A DNA stretch of 33,824 nucleotides, from assembly GCA_022707705.1 (NCBI GenBank), contig JAKJAC010000003.1:266-34089 (forward strand). Reading direction: 5' to 3'. Of the stretch, positions 1 through 8,561 are shown one piece after another. The notes below the pieces were generated by a model. That model saw only the letters and a program-made list of their open reading frames with translations, was not told the origin of the DNA and did not search any database. Source of the DNA: Chloroflexota bacterium (GTDB lineage Bacteria; Chloroflexota; Anaerolineae; B4-G1; SLSP01). Numbering within the stretch: the stretch's first letter is position 1; each line of letters begins with the position of its first letter. The position numbers and the translations under genes are program-made.

Positions 1-2
1 TG

Positions 3-1346
3 GGAGAGCAAGTTGCGCCAGTTCGAGTTGCGCGGTTAGCGCTGCCACTCGCAGAGATTCAGGCAGAGCTGACGCGCCTCAACCGAGCAATTCTCTCGAC
101 GGCGGTCATTGCGGCGACGCTCGCAGTAGCATTGGCGTTCCTGATTGCGAGCCGCACCACCTCACCCGTGCGCCAACTCACAGCGATGGCACAACAGGTG
201 GCGGCAGGTAATCTGGATGCACGGTTACTTCCAACCACACAAGATGAAGTGGGACAGCTCACGCATGCTTTTAATATCATGGCGGAGAATCTTCAAGACA
301 AGATCAGGGCACTCACCACAGAGCAGAGTCGCTCGAGCTCGATTCTCGACCATATGGCGGACGGCGTGTTGGTTATAGATAGGGATGGCGTTGTTCAGAT
401 GCTCAATCCCGCTGCTGCACGCATTCTCGATGTCACGCCAGAAGCGGCGCTGGGCAGCACTTTCTCACCACTGGTACGCCATCATCGCTTGATTGAATTG
501 TGGTTGCGGTGTCAGCGCACACAGGAGGAACAGCAAGACGCCGTCGAAACCGATCACGGCAAAGGCACTTTTCTCCAGGTCATTATCACCCCTCAGAAGA
601 CGCCATCTGCGCCGGGATATCTGGTTATTGTGCAGGATCTCACCCGCATTCGCCATCTGGAGACCATCCGGCGCGATTTTGTCAGCAACGTTTCCCATGA
701 GCTGCGTACACCGCTGGCGTCACTTTCGGCATTGGTGGAATCTCTGCAAGATGGCGCGCTCGAAGACCCAGCAATGGCGCAGCGTTTTCTCAGCCATATG
801 GAACGTGAACTGACAGCTATGACGCAAATAGTAGAGGAACTGCTGGAGCTCTCCCGCATCGAATCGAACCGCGCTCCGTTCTTCATGCAATCCACATCCC
901 CAGAAACGCTCATGCGTACGCCGGCAGAGCGGATGATGCCCCAAGCCGAACGCGCCGGGTTGACTTTGGAAGTGGAATACCCTGAATCCCTCCCGCCTGT
1001 GCTTGCCGATGCAGAGCGGATTCAACGGGTAATAACCAATCTACTGCACAATGCTATCAAGTTTACCCCTGCAGGGGGTCGTGTTACTCTCCTTGCGCGT
1101 CGCGAGAATGAGGACAGAGTCGTCATCGCGGTACGCGATACAGGTGTAGGAATCGCACCAGAGGAGCAAGCGCGAATCTTCGAGCGTTTCTACAAAGCCG
1201 ATCACGCCCGCTCAAGCAGCGGCACCGGATTAGGGCTGGCCATCGCCAAACATATCGTTCAGGCGCACCGCGGGCAGATTTGGGTAGAAAGCGTTGAGGG
1301 CCGCGGCAGCACCTTCTATTTCTCGCTACCCGTTGCTAAGCTGTAG
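3..1346 (+). CDS. phoR: PhoR-type sensor histidine kinase (5' end outside window)
   Basis: This is a membrane sensor kinase that autophosphorylates and passes phosphate to a partner regulator; its place before pstSCAB suggests it senses phosphate with PhoB. The frame is open from base 3, so the N-terminus lies upstream. What is visible reads: a hydrophobic membrane segment (bases ~90-150), a HAMP linker (SPVRQLTAMAQQ onward), a PAS domain (ILDHMADGVLVIDRDG), a HisKA dimerisation domain with the H-box VSHELRTPL (phospho-accepting His codon 696-698), and a HATPase domain with the N-box (NLLHNAIKF), G1 (DTGVGIAPEE), F-box (IFERFYKAD) and G2 (GTGLGLAIAKH). All catalytic boxes are intact. The family is certain; the name PhoR is inferred from context. 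The regulator gene is presumably just upstream. Confidence 0.9.
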   Translation, partial: GEQVAPVRVARLALPLAEIQAELTRLNRAILSTAVIAATLAVALAFLIASRTTSPVRQLTAMAQQVAAGNLDARLLPTTQDEVGQLTHAFNIMAENLQDKIRALTTEQSRSSSILDHMADGVLVIDRDGVVQMLNPAAARILDVTPEAALGSTFSPLVRHHRLIELWLRCQRTQEEQQDAVETDHGKGTFLQVIITPQKTPSAPGYLVIVQDLTRIRHLETIRRDFVSNVSHELRTPLASLSALVESLQDGALEDPAMAQRFLSHMERELTAMTQIVEELLELSRIESNRAPFFMQSTSPETLMRTPAERMMPQAERAGLTLEVEYPESLPPVLADAERIQRVITNLLHNAIKFTPAGGRVTLLARRENEDRVVIAVRDTGVGIAPEEQARIFERFYKADHARSSSGTGLGLAIAKHIVQAHRGQIWVESVEGRGSTFYFSLPVAKL

Positions 1347-1368
1347 GGCAACGGCAAGAGAGTATCGA

Positions 1369-1410
1369 AAGACGGGGATGTTGGCGCGAAGTCGCCGACA
1401 TCCCCGTCTT
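1369..1410 (+). terminator. Strong hairpin after the sensor kinase gene
   Basis: An 18-bp stem (1369-1386 with 1393-1410, one G-U wobble) encloses a 6-nt loop, 22 nt after the kinase stop codon. It is followed by TTGTTATG rather than a full T-run. It probably ends or attenuates the kinase transcript and separates it from the pst operon. Confidence 0.7.
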
Positions 1411-1442
1411 GTTATGGGCTAGTCAAGCAATCAGCCCGATTT

Positions 1443-1483
1443 GTTTACATAACCTTAACCTGATTTTGAAACGGCGTTAAACC
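1443..1483 (+). promoter_or_regulatory. Pho box: four 8-bp repeats at 11-bp spacing
   Basis: Four direct repeats lie just upstream of pstS: GTTTACAT (1443-1450), CTTAACCT (1454-1461), TTTGAAAC (1465-1472) and GTTAAACC (1476-1483), each separated by exactly 3 nt. The second is identical to the PyTTAAPyPyT-type cyanobacterial Pho-box repeat, which also uses 3-nt spacers. A possible -10 (TAGGAT, 1492-1497) follows 8 bp downstream, as expected where a bound PhoB-type activator replaces the -35. The repeats are seen directly; regulator binding is inferred. Confidence 0.75.
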
Positions 1484-1553
1484 TCTCGTGATAGGATTGT
1501 ATTCGTACGAAAGAACGTACATATCCTATTCTGAATCGCTGAGGAGAGAGAAA

Positions 1554-2546
1554 ATGCGTCGTTTCTGGTTTATCACATTGGTGTTGACAGTGGTGTTGGC
1601 GGCTTGTAGCGCTCAAACCACCCCACCCCCGCAATCTACCCCGGCATCCACACCACAGGCACCTGTGGTCATCGAAGCTCAGGCAGGGATGTTACCCGAG
1701 GTGAATCCGCTGGAAGTAAAGGGTGACATCATCAGCGCCGGCAGTTCCACGGTATTCCCGCTCTCCGAGCGGATAGCGGAGCGCTTCCGCGATGAGGGTT
1801 ATAGCGGCAATATCACGATTGACAGCATCGGCAGCGGCGCCGGTTTCGAGCGCTTCTGCGTCGCCGGCGAGAGCGACATCGCCAACGCCAGTCGCGCCAT
1901 CAAGGATTCGGAGATCGAGTCTTGCCGTGCCATTGGCCGAGAGCCGATTGAGTTCCGCGTCGGCACGGATGCGCTCGCCGTGGTGGTGAGCAAAGAGAAT
2001 ACCTTTGTCACCGAATTACCCATGGAAGAGCTCGCCGCTATCTTCACCGCCGAGAAGTGGTCGGATGTGAATCCGGCGTGGCCCAATGAAGCCATTCTGC
2101 GCTTCATCCCTGGCACGGATAGTGGCACTTTCGATTACTTCGTGGAGGAAGTTTTCGAAAAGGACAAGACCCCGCTCCTGGGTAGCAAAAATCTACAACT
2201 GAGCGAGGATGACAACATTCTGGTCCGCGGCATCGCTGGCAGTCCCTATGCGATTGGATTCTTCGGCTACGCCTATTACGAAGAGAACACCGACCACCTC
2301 AACATCGTATCTCTGGATGGCGTTGCGCCAAATGCGGCGAGTGTAGATGACAACTCCTATCCCCTGGCTCGTCCGCTCTTCATCTACTCTGATGCCAAAA
2401 TCATGCAGGGAAAGCCGCAGGTTGCTGCCTTCATCAACTTCTATCTCACTTTCGTCAATGAAGAAATCGTTCTGGTCGGTTACTTCCCTGCCAGCAAAGT
2501 GGGCCTCGATGGCGCCATGCAAGCCTGGCTCGATGCTGTGAAGTAA
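1554..2546 (+). CDS. pstS: Phosphate ABC transporter substrate-binding lipoprotein PstS
   Basis: PstS captures phosphate outside the membrane and delivers it to PstCA. The frame is open from 1488, but the ATG at 1554 is preferred: it has a GAGGAGAG ribosome site and starts directly with a lipoprotein signal peptide (MRRFWF, hydrophobic core, lipobox LAAC with lipidated Cys18). A Thr/Pro linker (residues ~20-40) tethers the binding domain. Phosphate-binding signatures are present: SAGSSTVFPL, IGSGAGFERFC, ANASRAIKDSE and PGTDSGTFDYF. The length of 330 aa is normal for the PstS/SphX family. It is the first gene of pstSCAB and lies 70 bp after the Pho box, so phosphate-starvation induction is likely. 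Confidence 0.96.
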   Translation: MRRFWFITLVLTVVLAACSAQTTPPPQSTPASTPQAPVVIEAQAGMLPEVNPLEVKGDIISAGSSTVFPLSERIAERFRDEGYSGNITIDSIGSGAGFERFCVAGESDIANASRAIKDSEIESCRAIGREPIEFRVGTDALAVVVSKENTFVTELPMEELAAIFTAEKWSDVNPAWPNEAILRFIPGTDSGTFDYFVEEVFEKDKTPLLGSKNLQLSEDDNILVRGIAGSPYAIGFFGYAYYEENTDHLNIVSLDGVAPNAASVDDNSYPLARPLFIYSDAKIMQGKPQVAAFINFYLTFVNEEIVLVGYFPASKVGLDGAMQAWLDAVK

Positions 2547-2595
2547 TCAACGTAGCAGTCTTGGGTAAGCGGTACGGTGACAGAGACATATGACT

Positions 2596-2623
2596 TGTGC
2601 AGCAGCGAGACAGCTGCTGCACA
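2596..2623 (+). promoter_or_regulatory. Perfect intercistronic stem-loop between pstS and pstC
   Basis: An 11-bp perfect inverted repeat (TGTGCAGCAGC at 2596-2606 and GCTGCTGCACA at 2613-2623) has a 6-nt loop and no T-run. It sits 50 bp after the pstS stop and 14 bp before the pstC ribosome site. Such a structure can protect the upstream message from 3' exonucleases, giving more binding protein than permease. Function is inferred. Confidence 0.65.
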
Positions 2624-2649
2624 ATACTGCTGAGTCAGGAGGTATTCAA

Positions 2650-3609
2650 TTGGCATTGGCAAACACGGAATCCACGGTTGCTTCTGATAACGCAACGCCG
2701 GAAGCCAGGGTAGTATTGCGAAAGCGCTCACGCCCGGGGGAAACCCTGTTTCAGAGCTTTCTCTTCATCTGCGGGGCAATCTCAATTCTGACGACAGCGG
2801 GCATCATCTATGTGCTGGGGCATGAATCACTGCTCTTCTTCAGAAGTCCAGATGTGAGTCTACTCGAGTTTTTCACCGGCACCAAATGGCAACCGGCAAT
2901 CCTGGAGTTTGGGATTCTGCCACTCTTCAACGCCACTTTGATGACCAGCGCGATTGCATTGGCGGTCGCGTTGCCTATGGGTCTCAGCGCCGCGATTTAC
3001 CTGAGCGAATATGCCACGCTACGCACGCGCGGCGTGCTTAAGCCTATCCTGGAAGTGCTTGCCGGGATTCCGACAGTAGTTTATGGCTATTTTGCGTTGA
3101 GTTTTATGACGCCACTCTTGCGCACGCTCTTTGGCGCCAACACGGTTGAAATCTACAACACAGCTTCTGCCGGTCTGGTGATGGGCATTCTGATTTTGCC
3201 GCTGGTCACCTCCATGAGCGAGGATGCGCTAAGCGCAGTGCCGCGCAGTCTGCGGGAAGCAGCCTACGCATTAGGCGCCACCAAATTGGAGACAGCCGTG
3301 AAGGTAGTCGTGCCCGCAGCATTATCGGGCATCACCGCAGCTTTTATCATTGCTGCCTCACGTGCTGTAGGAGAGACCATGATTGTCGCCGTTGCAGCGG
3401 GCGCAGGACCGAATTTCACTTTCAACCCTTTTCGCGCTGCCGAAACGATGACGGGACACATTGTGCGTATCAGCGGCGGTGACCTGAGTTACGATTCAAT
3501 CGACTATAACAGCATCTTCGCCATTGGATCGATGCTTTTCTTAATGACTCTGACGCTAAATCTCATCAGCAATCGCGTAGTACGGCGTTTTCGGGAGGTG
3601 TATGAATGA
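2650..3609 (+). CDS. pstC: Phosphate ABC transporter permease PstC
   Basis: PstC is one of the two membrane channel subunits of the high-affinity phosphate importer. An in-frame ATG exists at 2590, but the segment 2596-2623 is a stem-loop. The TTG at 2650 follows a perfect AGGAGG (2637-2642) by 7 nt, so a TTG start is chosen, giving 319 aa, the usual PstC size. Six hydrophobic segments are apparent. The EAA loop that contacts PstB is clear ([19 protein letters not shown]), and the following helix contains ASRAVGETM, typical of Pst permeases. The stop codon overlaps the pstA start (ATGA), indicating translational coupling. Confidence 0.93.
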   Translation: MALANTESTVASDNATPEARVVLRKRSRPGETLFQSFLFICGAISILTTAGIIYVLGHESLLFFRSPDVSLLEFFTGTKWQPAILEFGILPLFNATLMTSAIALAVALPMGLSAAIYLSEYATLRTRGVLKPILEVLAGIPTVVYGYFALSFMTPLLRTLFGANTVEIYNTASAGLVMGILILPLVTSMSEDALSAVPRSLREAAYALGATKLETAVKVVVPAALSGITAAFIIAASRAVGETMIVAVAAGAGPNFTFNPFRAAETMTGHIVRISGGDLSYDSIDYNSIFAIGSMLFLMTLTLNLISNRVVRRFREVYE

Positions 3610-4835
3610 TCCCTGCCCGTTTCAATCCACAGACGCCGCGCCGTCATCGCACCGGTGGCGTATGGAGTACCCTTTTTCTGGGCGCGATTATCATTGCGAT
3701 TGTGGCACTGGGCGCATTGCTCACCAATATCATGGATGAATCTTTCGGATTGGTTGCGATTGAGAGCCGCATTGATCCAGCCACGCTTGAACGCGATGGG
3801 ACTCTACTGGAAGCGCTCGACAAAGAACAGCTGATACAAATCCTCACAGAGCACATTTCGGCGGGATTGTTGCGGCGTCTGGAAAACGACCAGGCTTTCG
3901 AGGAGCGCGATCGAGGCAATGTTTATGCACTGGTGCTGGAGCGCGTTGTCGAACCGGAGATTGTGAAAACCTGGTCGTTGACTGATTCGCTGCTGAATCG
4001 CGACGCAATTAAGGCTGAAGCACTGGCGAAATATCCCCAAGCCACACTCGAGTTTCACGCCTGGATCAATCCGGCATTCATGCAAATGTCACAATCAAGC
4101 AAACCAGAATTTGCAGGCGTGCGAACCGCTATTCTGGGGTCGTTGTGGACCATTGCTATCACCATTATCGTCGCGTTCCCCACCGGTGTGGGCGCAGCAA
4201 TCTATCTGGAAGAGTATGCCAGCGATACTTTGGTGAATCGCGTTATTCAAACCAACATCAATAACCTGGCGGGAGTACCTTCAATACTCTACGGCATGTT
4301 AGGGTTGACCATCTTCGTGCGCGGATTGGAACCTTTCACCAGTGGGGCGTTGCTGGGGGCGGTAGACACGACCACGGCTAATGGGCGCACGGTGCTCTCT
4401 GCCGGTCTAACGCTCGCGTTGCTGGTCTTGCCTCTGCTCATCATCAACGCGCAAGAGGCAATCAAAGCCGTGCCCGGTTCGTTACGCGAGGCCAGCTATG
4501 GGTTGGGGGCTACCCGGTGGCAGACCATTTGGCATCACGTGTTGCCCAATGCCATGCCGGGAATTCTTACCGGGACAATTCTCGCCATCTCGCGCGCTAT
4601 CGGAGAGACCGCACCCCTCGTAGTCGTAGGCGCATCAGCATTTGTGGCACTGGATCCAAGTGGTCCGTTTTCGAAGTTCACCACCTTACCCATTCAAATC
4701 TATCAATGGACAACGCGACCGCAGGATCAGTATCGTAACCTCGCTGCTGCCGCCATTCTTGTGTTGTTGGTCTTGTTACTAAGCCTTAATGCCGCAGCCG
4801 TCTTGTTGCGAAATCGCTACAGCCGGAAACTGTAG
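3606..4835 (+). CDS. pstA: Phosphate ABC transporter permease PstA with enlarged N-terminal region
   Basis: PstA is the second channel subunit. At 409 aa it exceeds the common ~290 aa. After the first membrane helix (residues ~18-40) a charged, helix-rich segment of about 120 residues (~45-165) precedes the permease core, apparently facing outside the membrane. This resembles the extra domain (DUF3333) described in some PstA proteins; that assignment is from memory. The core carries the EAA loop ([19 protein letters not shown]) and [10 protein letters not shown]. It starts inside the pstC stop codon and is followed 24 bp later by pstB. Confidence 0.92.
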   Translation: MIPARFNPQTPRRHRTGGVWSTLFLGAIIIAIVALGALLTNIMDESFGLVAIESRIDPATLERDGTLLEALDKEQLIQILTEHISAGLLRRLENDQAFEERDRGNVYALVLERVVEPEIVKTWSLTDSLLNRDAIKAEALAKYPQATLEFHAWINPAFMQMSQSSKPEFAGVRTAILGSLWTIAITIIVAFPTGVGAAIYLEEYASDTLVNRVIQTNINNLAGVPSILYGMLGLTIFVRGLEPFTSGALLGAVDTTTANGRTVLSAGLTLALLVLPLLIINAQEAIKAVPGSLREASYGLGATRWQTIWHHVLPNAMPGILTGTILAISRAIGETAPLVVVGASAFVALDPSGPFSKFTTLPIQIYQWTTRPQDQYRNLAAAAILVLLVLLLSLNAAAVLLRNRYSRKL

Positions 4836-4859
4836 CTCCAGAAGGAGGATTTCTCTGCT

Positions 4860-5699
4860 ATGATAAGTTTCAGCAGCCCGATTTTCGGCCACAACCAGGT
4901 TCAACAATGCCTCACCGATACAGCTGTGGCAACCGGTGATTGCGCCATCGAGACACGTGATTTGACCGTATTCTATGGCGATTTTTGCGCTGTGCGGGAT
5001 ATCAGCCTGCACGTTGAGCTGCGCAGAATCACTGCCTTTATCGGACCTTCGGGGTGCGGCAAAAGCACAGTCTTGCGAGCGTTCAATCGCATGAACGATC
5101 TTATTCCCACTGCCCGAGTGGAAGGTGCGGTGCTGCTAGGGGGTCAGAATATCTATGCGCCCCAAGTAGATGCGGTAGAAGTGCGCCGGCGCGTGGGAAT
5201 GGTGTTCCAGAAGCCGAATCCCTTTCCAAAGAGCATCTATGAAAATGTCGCCTGGGGCGCTCGCATCAATGGCTACCGCGGCAACCTGGATGAACTTGTG
5301 GAGCGAACTCTGCGACATGCTGCTCTGTGGGATGAGGTGAAGGATAAACTGCAGCAGAGCGCCCTGGCGCTCTCTGGAGGGCAACAACAACGCCTGTGCA
5401 TTGCGCGCGCTATCGCCATCGAACCGGAGGTTATTTTGATGGATGAACCGGCTTCGGCGCTTGATCCCATCGCCACCTTACGGATCGAGGAATTGATGCG
5501 GACTCTGGCGCAGGAGTATACAATCATTGTGGTCACCCACAACATGCAGCAAGCCGCCCGTGTCTCGGATCGCACGGCTTTCTTCATGGTGGATGAAAAT
5601 CGCACCGGCTATATGGTTGAGCAAGGCAATACCCGCGATATCTTCACCAATCCGAAAGATAAACGCACTGAAGATTACATCACGGGGCGGTTTGGGTAA
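4860..5699 (+). CDS. pstB: Phosphate ABC transporter ATP-binding protein PstB
   Basis: PstB is the cytoplasmic ATPase that drives the importer. It shows the complete ABC set: Walker [11 protein letters not shown]-loop FQKPNPFP (typical of PstB), signature LSGGQQQR, Walker [14 protein letters not shown] and H-loop VTHNMQQA. The length is 279 aa; the first ~28 residues are a non-conserved extension. An AAGGAGG site at 4842-4848 supports the ATG at 4860, although the 11-nt spacing is slightly long. Its C-terminal TGRFG ending is characteristic of PstB. Confidence 0.96.
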   Translation: MISFSSPIFGHNQVQQCLTDTAVATGDCAIETRDLTVFYGDFCAVRDISLHVELRRITAFIGPSGCGKSTVLRAFNRMNDLIPTARVEGAVLLGGQNIYAPQVDAVEVRRRVGMVFQKPNPFPKSIYENVAWGARINGYRGNLDELVERTLRHAALWDEVKDKLQQSALALSGGQQQRLCIARAIAIEPEVILMDEPASALDPIATLRIEELMRTLAQEYTIIVVTHNMQQAARVSDRTAFFMVDENRTGYMVEQGNTRDIFTNPKDKRTEDYITGRFG

Positions 5700-5747
5700 A
5701 GATGCAAGAACGCGCGTTGGATGCAGGTCCACAAAAGGGGTAATATT

Positions 5748-6191
5748 ATGAGAAAGCAACGTGTATTGTTTCTGTGCACAGGCAATTCAGCCCGCAGTCA
5801 GATGGCAGAGGGGCTGGTCAATCATTTCCTCAGTGAAAACTGGGAAGCCCGCTCTGCCGGCGTGGCGCCGGCAGAGCGGGTACACCCACTTGCCATCGCG
5901 GCGATGGCAGAACTGGGAATTGATATCTCAACTCACACCCCCAAATCCACAGAGGGATTCCGTGACCAGCCCTTCGATATGGTCATTACTGTCTGCGATC
6001 ACGCAGCGAAACACTGCCCGGCATGGTTGGGCAAAGGGGAAGTGGTTCATATCGGCTTTCCCGATCCAGCTGCAGCAGAAGAAGTCACCAAACTGGAGGT
6101 TTTCCGGAAGGTGCGTGATGCGCTAAAACAGCAAGTGTTGGATTTTCTGGTACAATGGAAACTAGACAACCCCAGATTTTTCATAGACTGA
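5748..6191 (+). CDS. arsC: Thioredoxin-type arsenate reductase (LMW-phosphatase fold)
   Basis: The 147-aa protein has the low-molecular-weight phosphatase loop CTGNSARS with catalytic Cys10, the two further cysteines of the thioredoxin-coupled arsenate reductases (Cys83 and Cys90 in VCDHAAKHCP) and the general-acid Asp106 in GFPDP. These positions are close to S. aureus ArsC (10/82/89/105), so reduction of arsenate to arsenite is the best prediction; a pure tyrosine phosphatase would lack the second and third Cys. The ATG at 5748 has an AAAAGGGG site. It lies between pstB and phoU: Pst transporters can admit arsenate, so co-expression makes sense. No arsenite exporter is visible here. A 14-bp inverted repeat lies within the gene. 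Confidence 0.87.
   Translation: MRKQRVLFLCTGNSARSQMAEGLVNHFLSENWEARSAGVAPAERVHPLAIAAMAELGIDISTHTPKSTEGFRDQPFDMVITVCDHAAKHCPAWLGKGEVVHIGFPDPAAAEEVTKLEVFRKVRDALKQQVLDFLVQWKLDNPRFFID
5848..5880 (+). repeat. 14-bp perfect inverted repeat inside arsC
   Basis: CCCGCTCTGCCGGC (5848-5861) and its exact reverse complement (5867-5880) are separated by 5 nt. The hairpin is very GC-rich and lies within codons ~34-45 of the arsenate reductase (ARSAGVAPAER). No T-run follows. It could slow ribosomes or act as an mRNA processing/stability element between pstB and phoU; function is unknown. Confidence 0.6.
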
Positions 6192-6199
6192 GGCGGATT

Positions 6200-6883
6200 A
6201 TGGAAACCCGAAGAACATTCGATAGGGAATTGCAGCTACTGCAAGATGAGGTATTGGCACTCGGAAGCATGGTAGAAAACGCGCTGATTGAATCGGTGGA
6301 ATATCTTAAGCAGCGCAACTTCGACGGATCACGGCAAATCATTGCACAGGATCGCGTCATCAACCGCAAACGTTATGCTATTGAGGAGCAAGTACTGGTG
6401 CTTATCGCAACGCGCCAGCCCATGGCAAGTGACCTGCGGATTCTGGCAGCGATTCTGGAAATTGCCGGTGAGCTGGAACGCATTGGCGACTATGCCAAGG
6501 GGATTGGCAAAATCAATTTGTTGATTGGCGATAAGCCCTTGCTTAAGCCGTTAATTGATGTGCCCCTGATGGCAGAGAAAGCACGCTCCATGTTACATCG
6601 TGCCCTAGATGCTTTTATCCGCCATGATGTAGCACTGGCGCGCGCCATTCCGCAGGAGGATGACTTTGTGGATGCGCTCTATGAGCAGGTCTACCGGGAA
6701 CTCATCACCTACATCATGGCAGATCCGAGCACTATCGAGCAAGCGAATCACTTGCTCTGGGCAGCGCATAATCTGGAACGCGCAGCAGACCGAGTGACCA
6801 ATCTGTGCGAGCGGGTAATTTTCACCGTTACCGGAGAATTGACGGAACTGGATAACAAAGAGGTCGCGCTGGATGTACCCTAG
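6200..6883 (+). CDS. phoU: Phosphate signalling regulator PhoU
   Basis: PhoU is an all-helical cytoplasmic protein that links Pst transport to PhoR and damps the Pho response. The 227-aa product has two repeats of a three-helix bundle with the metal-binding signatures ELERIGDYAKGI (first half) and NLERAADRVTNLCE (second half). The in-frame ATG at 6155 is inside arsC; the ATG at 6200 is preferred because GAGGCGG lies just before it and the protein then starts METRRTFDREL, typical of PhoU. It follows the arsC stop by 8 bp and closes the pst operon. It converges with elp3, 6 bp apart, with no clear terminator between. Confidence 0.94.
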   Translation: METRRTFDRELQLLQDEVLALGSMVENALIESVEYLKQRNFDGSRQIIAQDRVINRKRYAIEEQVLVLIATRQPMASDLRILAAILEIAGELERIGDYAKGIGKINLLIGDKPLLKPLIDVPLMAEKARSMLHRALDAFIRHDVALARAIPQEDDFVDALYEQVYRELITYIMADPSTIEQANHLLWAAHNLERAADRVTNLCERVIFTVTGELTELDNKEVALDVP

Positions 6884-6889
6884 AGACTG

Positions 6890-8548
6890 CTACAGACGTC
6901 TTAGAGGATACAGGTCGCCTTCCACAAAACCACGTTCGCGATAATAGGGCCGGGTTCCCACTGCGGCGATGACCGCCAGCTCGCGGAACCCGGCTTTCCA
7001 CGCCAGGTCCGCCGCGATTTCCAGCAGCTGTGTGCCCAATCCGCGATGTTGCTCCCCCCACCCGCGCTGCCCAAGCTCCTGGGCAGGACCATAGATATGG
7101 ACCTCGCGAATCATCGCCGCATCACGAATCTCGGGCACGGGGATTTCTGTGCGCGGGGCATCAGGCAGTGAGAGCCGCAAGAAACCTGCCAGGCGCTCTT
7201 CCGGGGTCAGCACTTGAAGGAAGTGCTCCACGGTAGTATCTGTGCGGTAAGTCACATCCTCGACTCGCATACCATTATTCGCTGCGTGACCCATCAAAGT
7301 CTTGATTTCTGTGCCAGCTATGCCCCGCAGCTCTTGCGCGCCGCTGCTGCGGACTTCACGACAGCGAATACAGTCACAGCGCAAGCCGCGTGCTTCCAGT
7401 GCCTGTTGAACGACTTGGCGCAAGTTGCTTTTGCGGGTCCCTGCGACGATATAGGAGGCGGGAATATCCCGCATCAGACGGTTGATGCGGCAATAAGGCG
7501 GCACAAGCATCTTGCATTGTACCAGTAACTCAATCAGGTCTGCTTCAGCGTAAGGCGCATATTCTCCGGCAGTCCACAAGTCATAGAGCGCCGTGCCTTC
7601 AACCAGAGCCGTGGGGTAGATTTTGATCTCATCAGGGCGTAGCGCCGGATCGCTCCATAACCGAGCAAAATCGGCAAGGTCGGAGTCCAGGGTCGCGCCC
7701 AACAGATTGGGCATCCAATGCAATACTACCTTGAAGCCGCCGAGACGCAGCAGACTGACCGCTTGCTGCGTCTGCGCTAGAGTGTGCCCACGCCGATTGA
7801 GCAGCAGGACACGGTCATCGAGGCTCTGCGCACCCACTTGCACTTTCGTCACGCCGTTTTTGCGCAGCGTCACCAGCGCTTGCGGCGTGATAAAATCAGG
7901 TCGCGTCTCGACAACCAGTCCTACATTGCGATGAGGCGCCTGTTCATTCTGCAGCAGAGCTTCCTGTAACGTCGAGGACTCTGTTTCGTTCATCGCGTCA
8001 AAACAGCGGCGCAGAAACCATTCCTGATACTCTGCCGGATAGCACGACCAGGTGCCACCAAGAATCAGCAACTCCACCTTATCCACCGGGTGTCCGATGG
8101 CAGTTAGTGCTTTGATACGCCCGGCGGTTTGGAAAAAGGGATCATAACCGTATTGCAGCGCCCGCAAAACACCGGGCTCACCATCGAGATAACTTTTTGG
8201 GGCATCTTGCTGCCCAGGGCAGAAGATACAATTTCCCGGGCAGGGATAAGGCTCAGTTAATACCGCAACGGGAGTCACACCGGAAATGGTTCGCACCGGG
8301 CGTCCTCGCAACCGTCGTTCAAGGTCTGAACGAGGTACAAGCGCGCCTTCTGCCACCAATTGCCGATAGGCTTCGAGCAACTGTGACTTGGCATAAGTGC
8401 CCGAAGGACTGGGGTACCTTCGCAGAATATCTGAGTAATCTTCAACATTCTCAGGCAATGCAGCTACGGCGTGCAGGATGCGCAATACACGTTCGCGCTC
8501 ATCAGGCACGCTCAGGTCCAGTTGCTTGGGTACACCACCTTTAACCAT
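6890..8548 (-). CDS. elp3: Elp3-type tRNA uridine-34 modifying enzyme (radical SAM + GNAT)
   Basis: Stand-alone Elp3 uses a radical SAM cluster and acetyl-CoA to start 5-carboxymethyl modification of wobble uridine in tRNA. The 552-aa protein carries CPGNCIFC (Cys103, 107, 110, the CxxxCxxC form used by Elp3), the following PKSYLDGEPG and GGTWSCYP segments, and a C-terminal GNAT domain (~480-552) with RGLGTQLL and YYRERGF. The N-terminal ~90 residues match the tRNA-binding part of archaeal and bacterial Elp3. It is a single gene. A TATAAT stands 7 nt before the ATG, so the mRNA may be leaderless. Elp3 is best known from eukaryotes and archaea; bacterial copies occur in Chloroflexota among others. 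Confidence 0.93.
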   Translation of the reverse strand: MVKGGVPKQLDLSVPDERERVLRILHAVAALPENVEDYSDILRRYPSPSGTYAKSQLLEAYRQLVAEGALVPRSDLERRLRGRPVRTISGVTPVAVLTEPYPCPGNCIFCPGQQDAPKSYLDGEPGVLRALQYGYDPFFQTAGRIKALTAIGHPVDKVELLILGGTWSCYPAEYQEWFLRRCFDAMNETESSTLQEALLQNEQAPHRNVGLVVETRPDFITPQALVTLRKNGVTKVQVGAQSLDDRVLLLNRRGHTLAQTQQAVSLLRLGGFKVVLHWMPNLLGATLDSDLADFARLWSDPALRPDEIKIYPTALVEGTALYDLWTAGEYAPYAEADLIELLVQCKMLVPPYCRINRLMRDIPASYIVAGTRKSNLRQVVQQALEARGLRCDCIRCREVRSSGAQELRGIAGTEIKTLMGHAANNGMRVEDVTYRTDTTVEHFLQVLTPEERLAGFLRLSLPDAPRTEIPVPEIRDAAMIREVHIYGPAQELGQRGWGEQHRGLGTQLLEIAADLAWKAGFRELAVIAAVGTRPYYRERGFVEGDLYPLRRL

Positions 8549-8561
8549 GCCCTCTATTATA
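8549..8561 (-). promoter_or_regulatory. elp3 -10 element, probable leaderless start
   Basis: On the minus strand TATAAT (8561-8556) ends 7 nt before the elp3 ATG (A at 8548), placing the expected transcription start at or within 1-2 nt of the start codon. No convincing -35 is seen at 17 bp (TGAGGC). A short GAGGG lies directly against the ATG, too close to be a normal ribosome site. Confidence 0.55.

Noticed and set aside
1488-1553. Upstream start of pstS
   Set aside because: It would put 22 polar residues before a classic lipoprotein signal peptide and begins almost at the predicted promoter.
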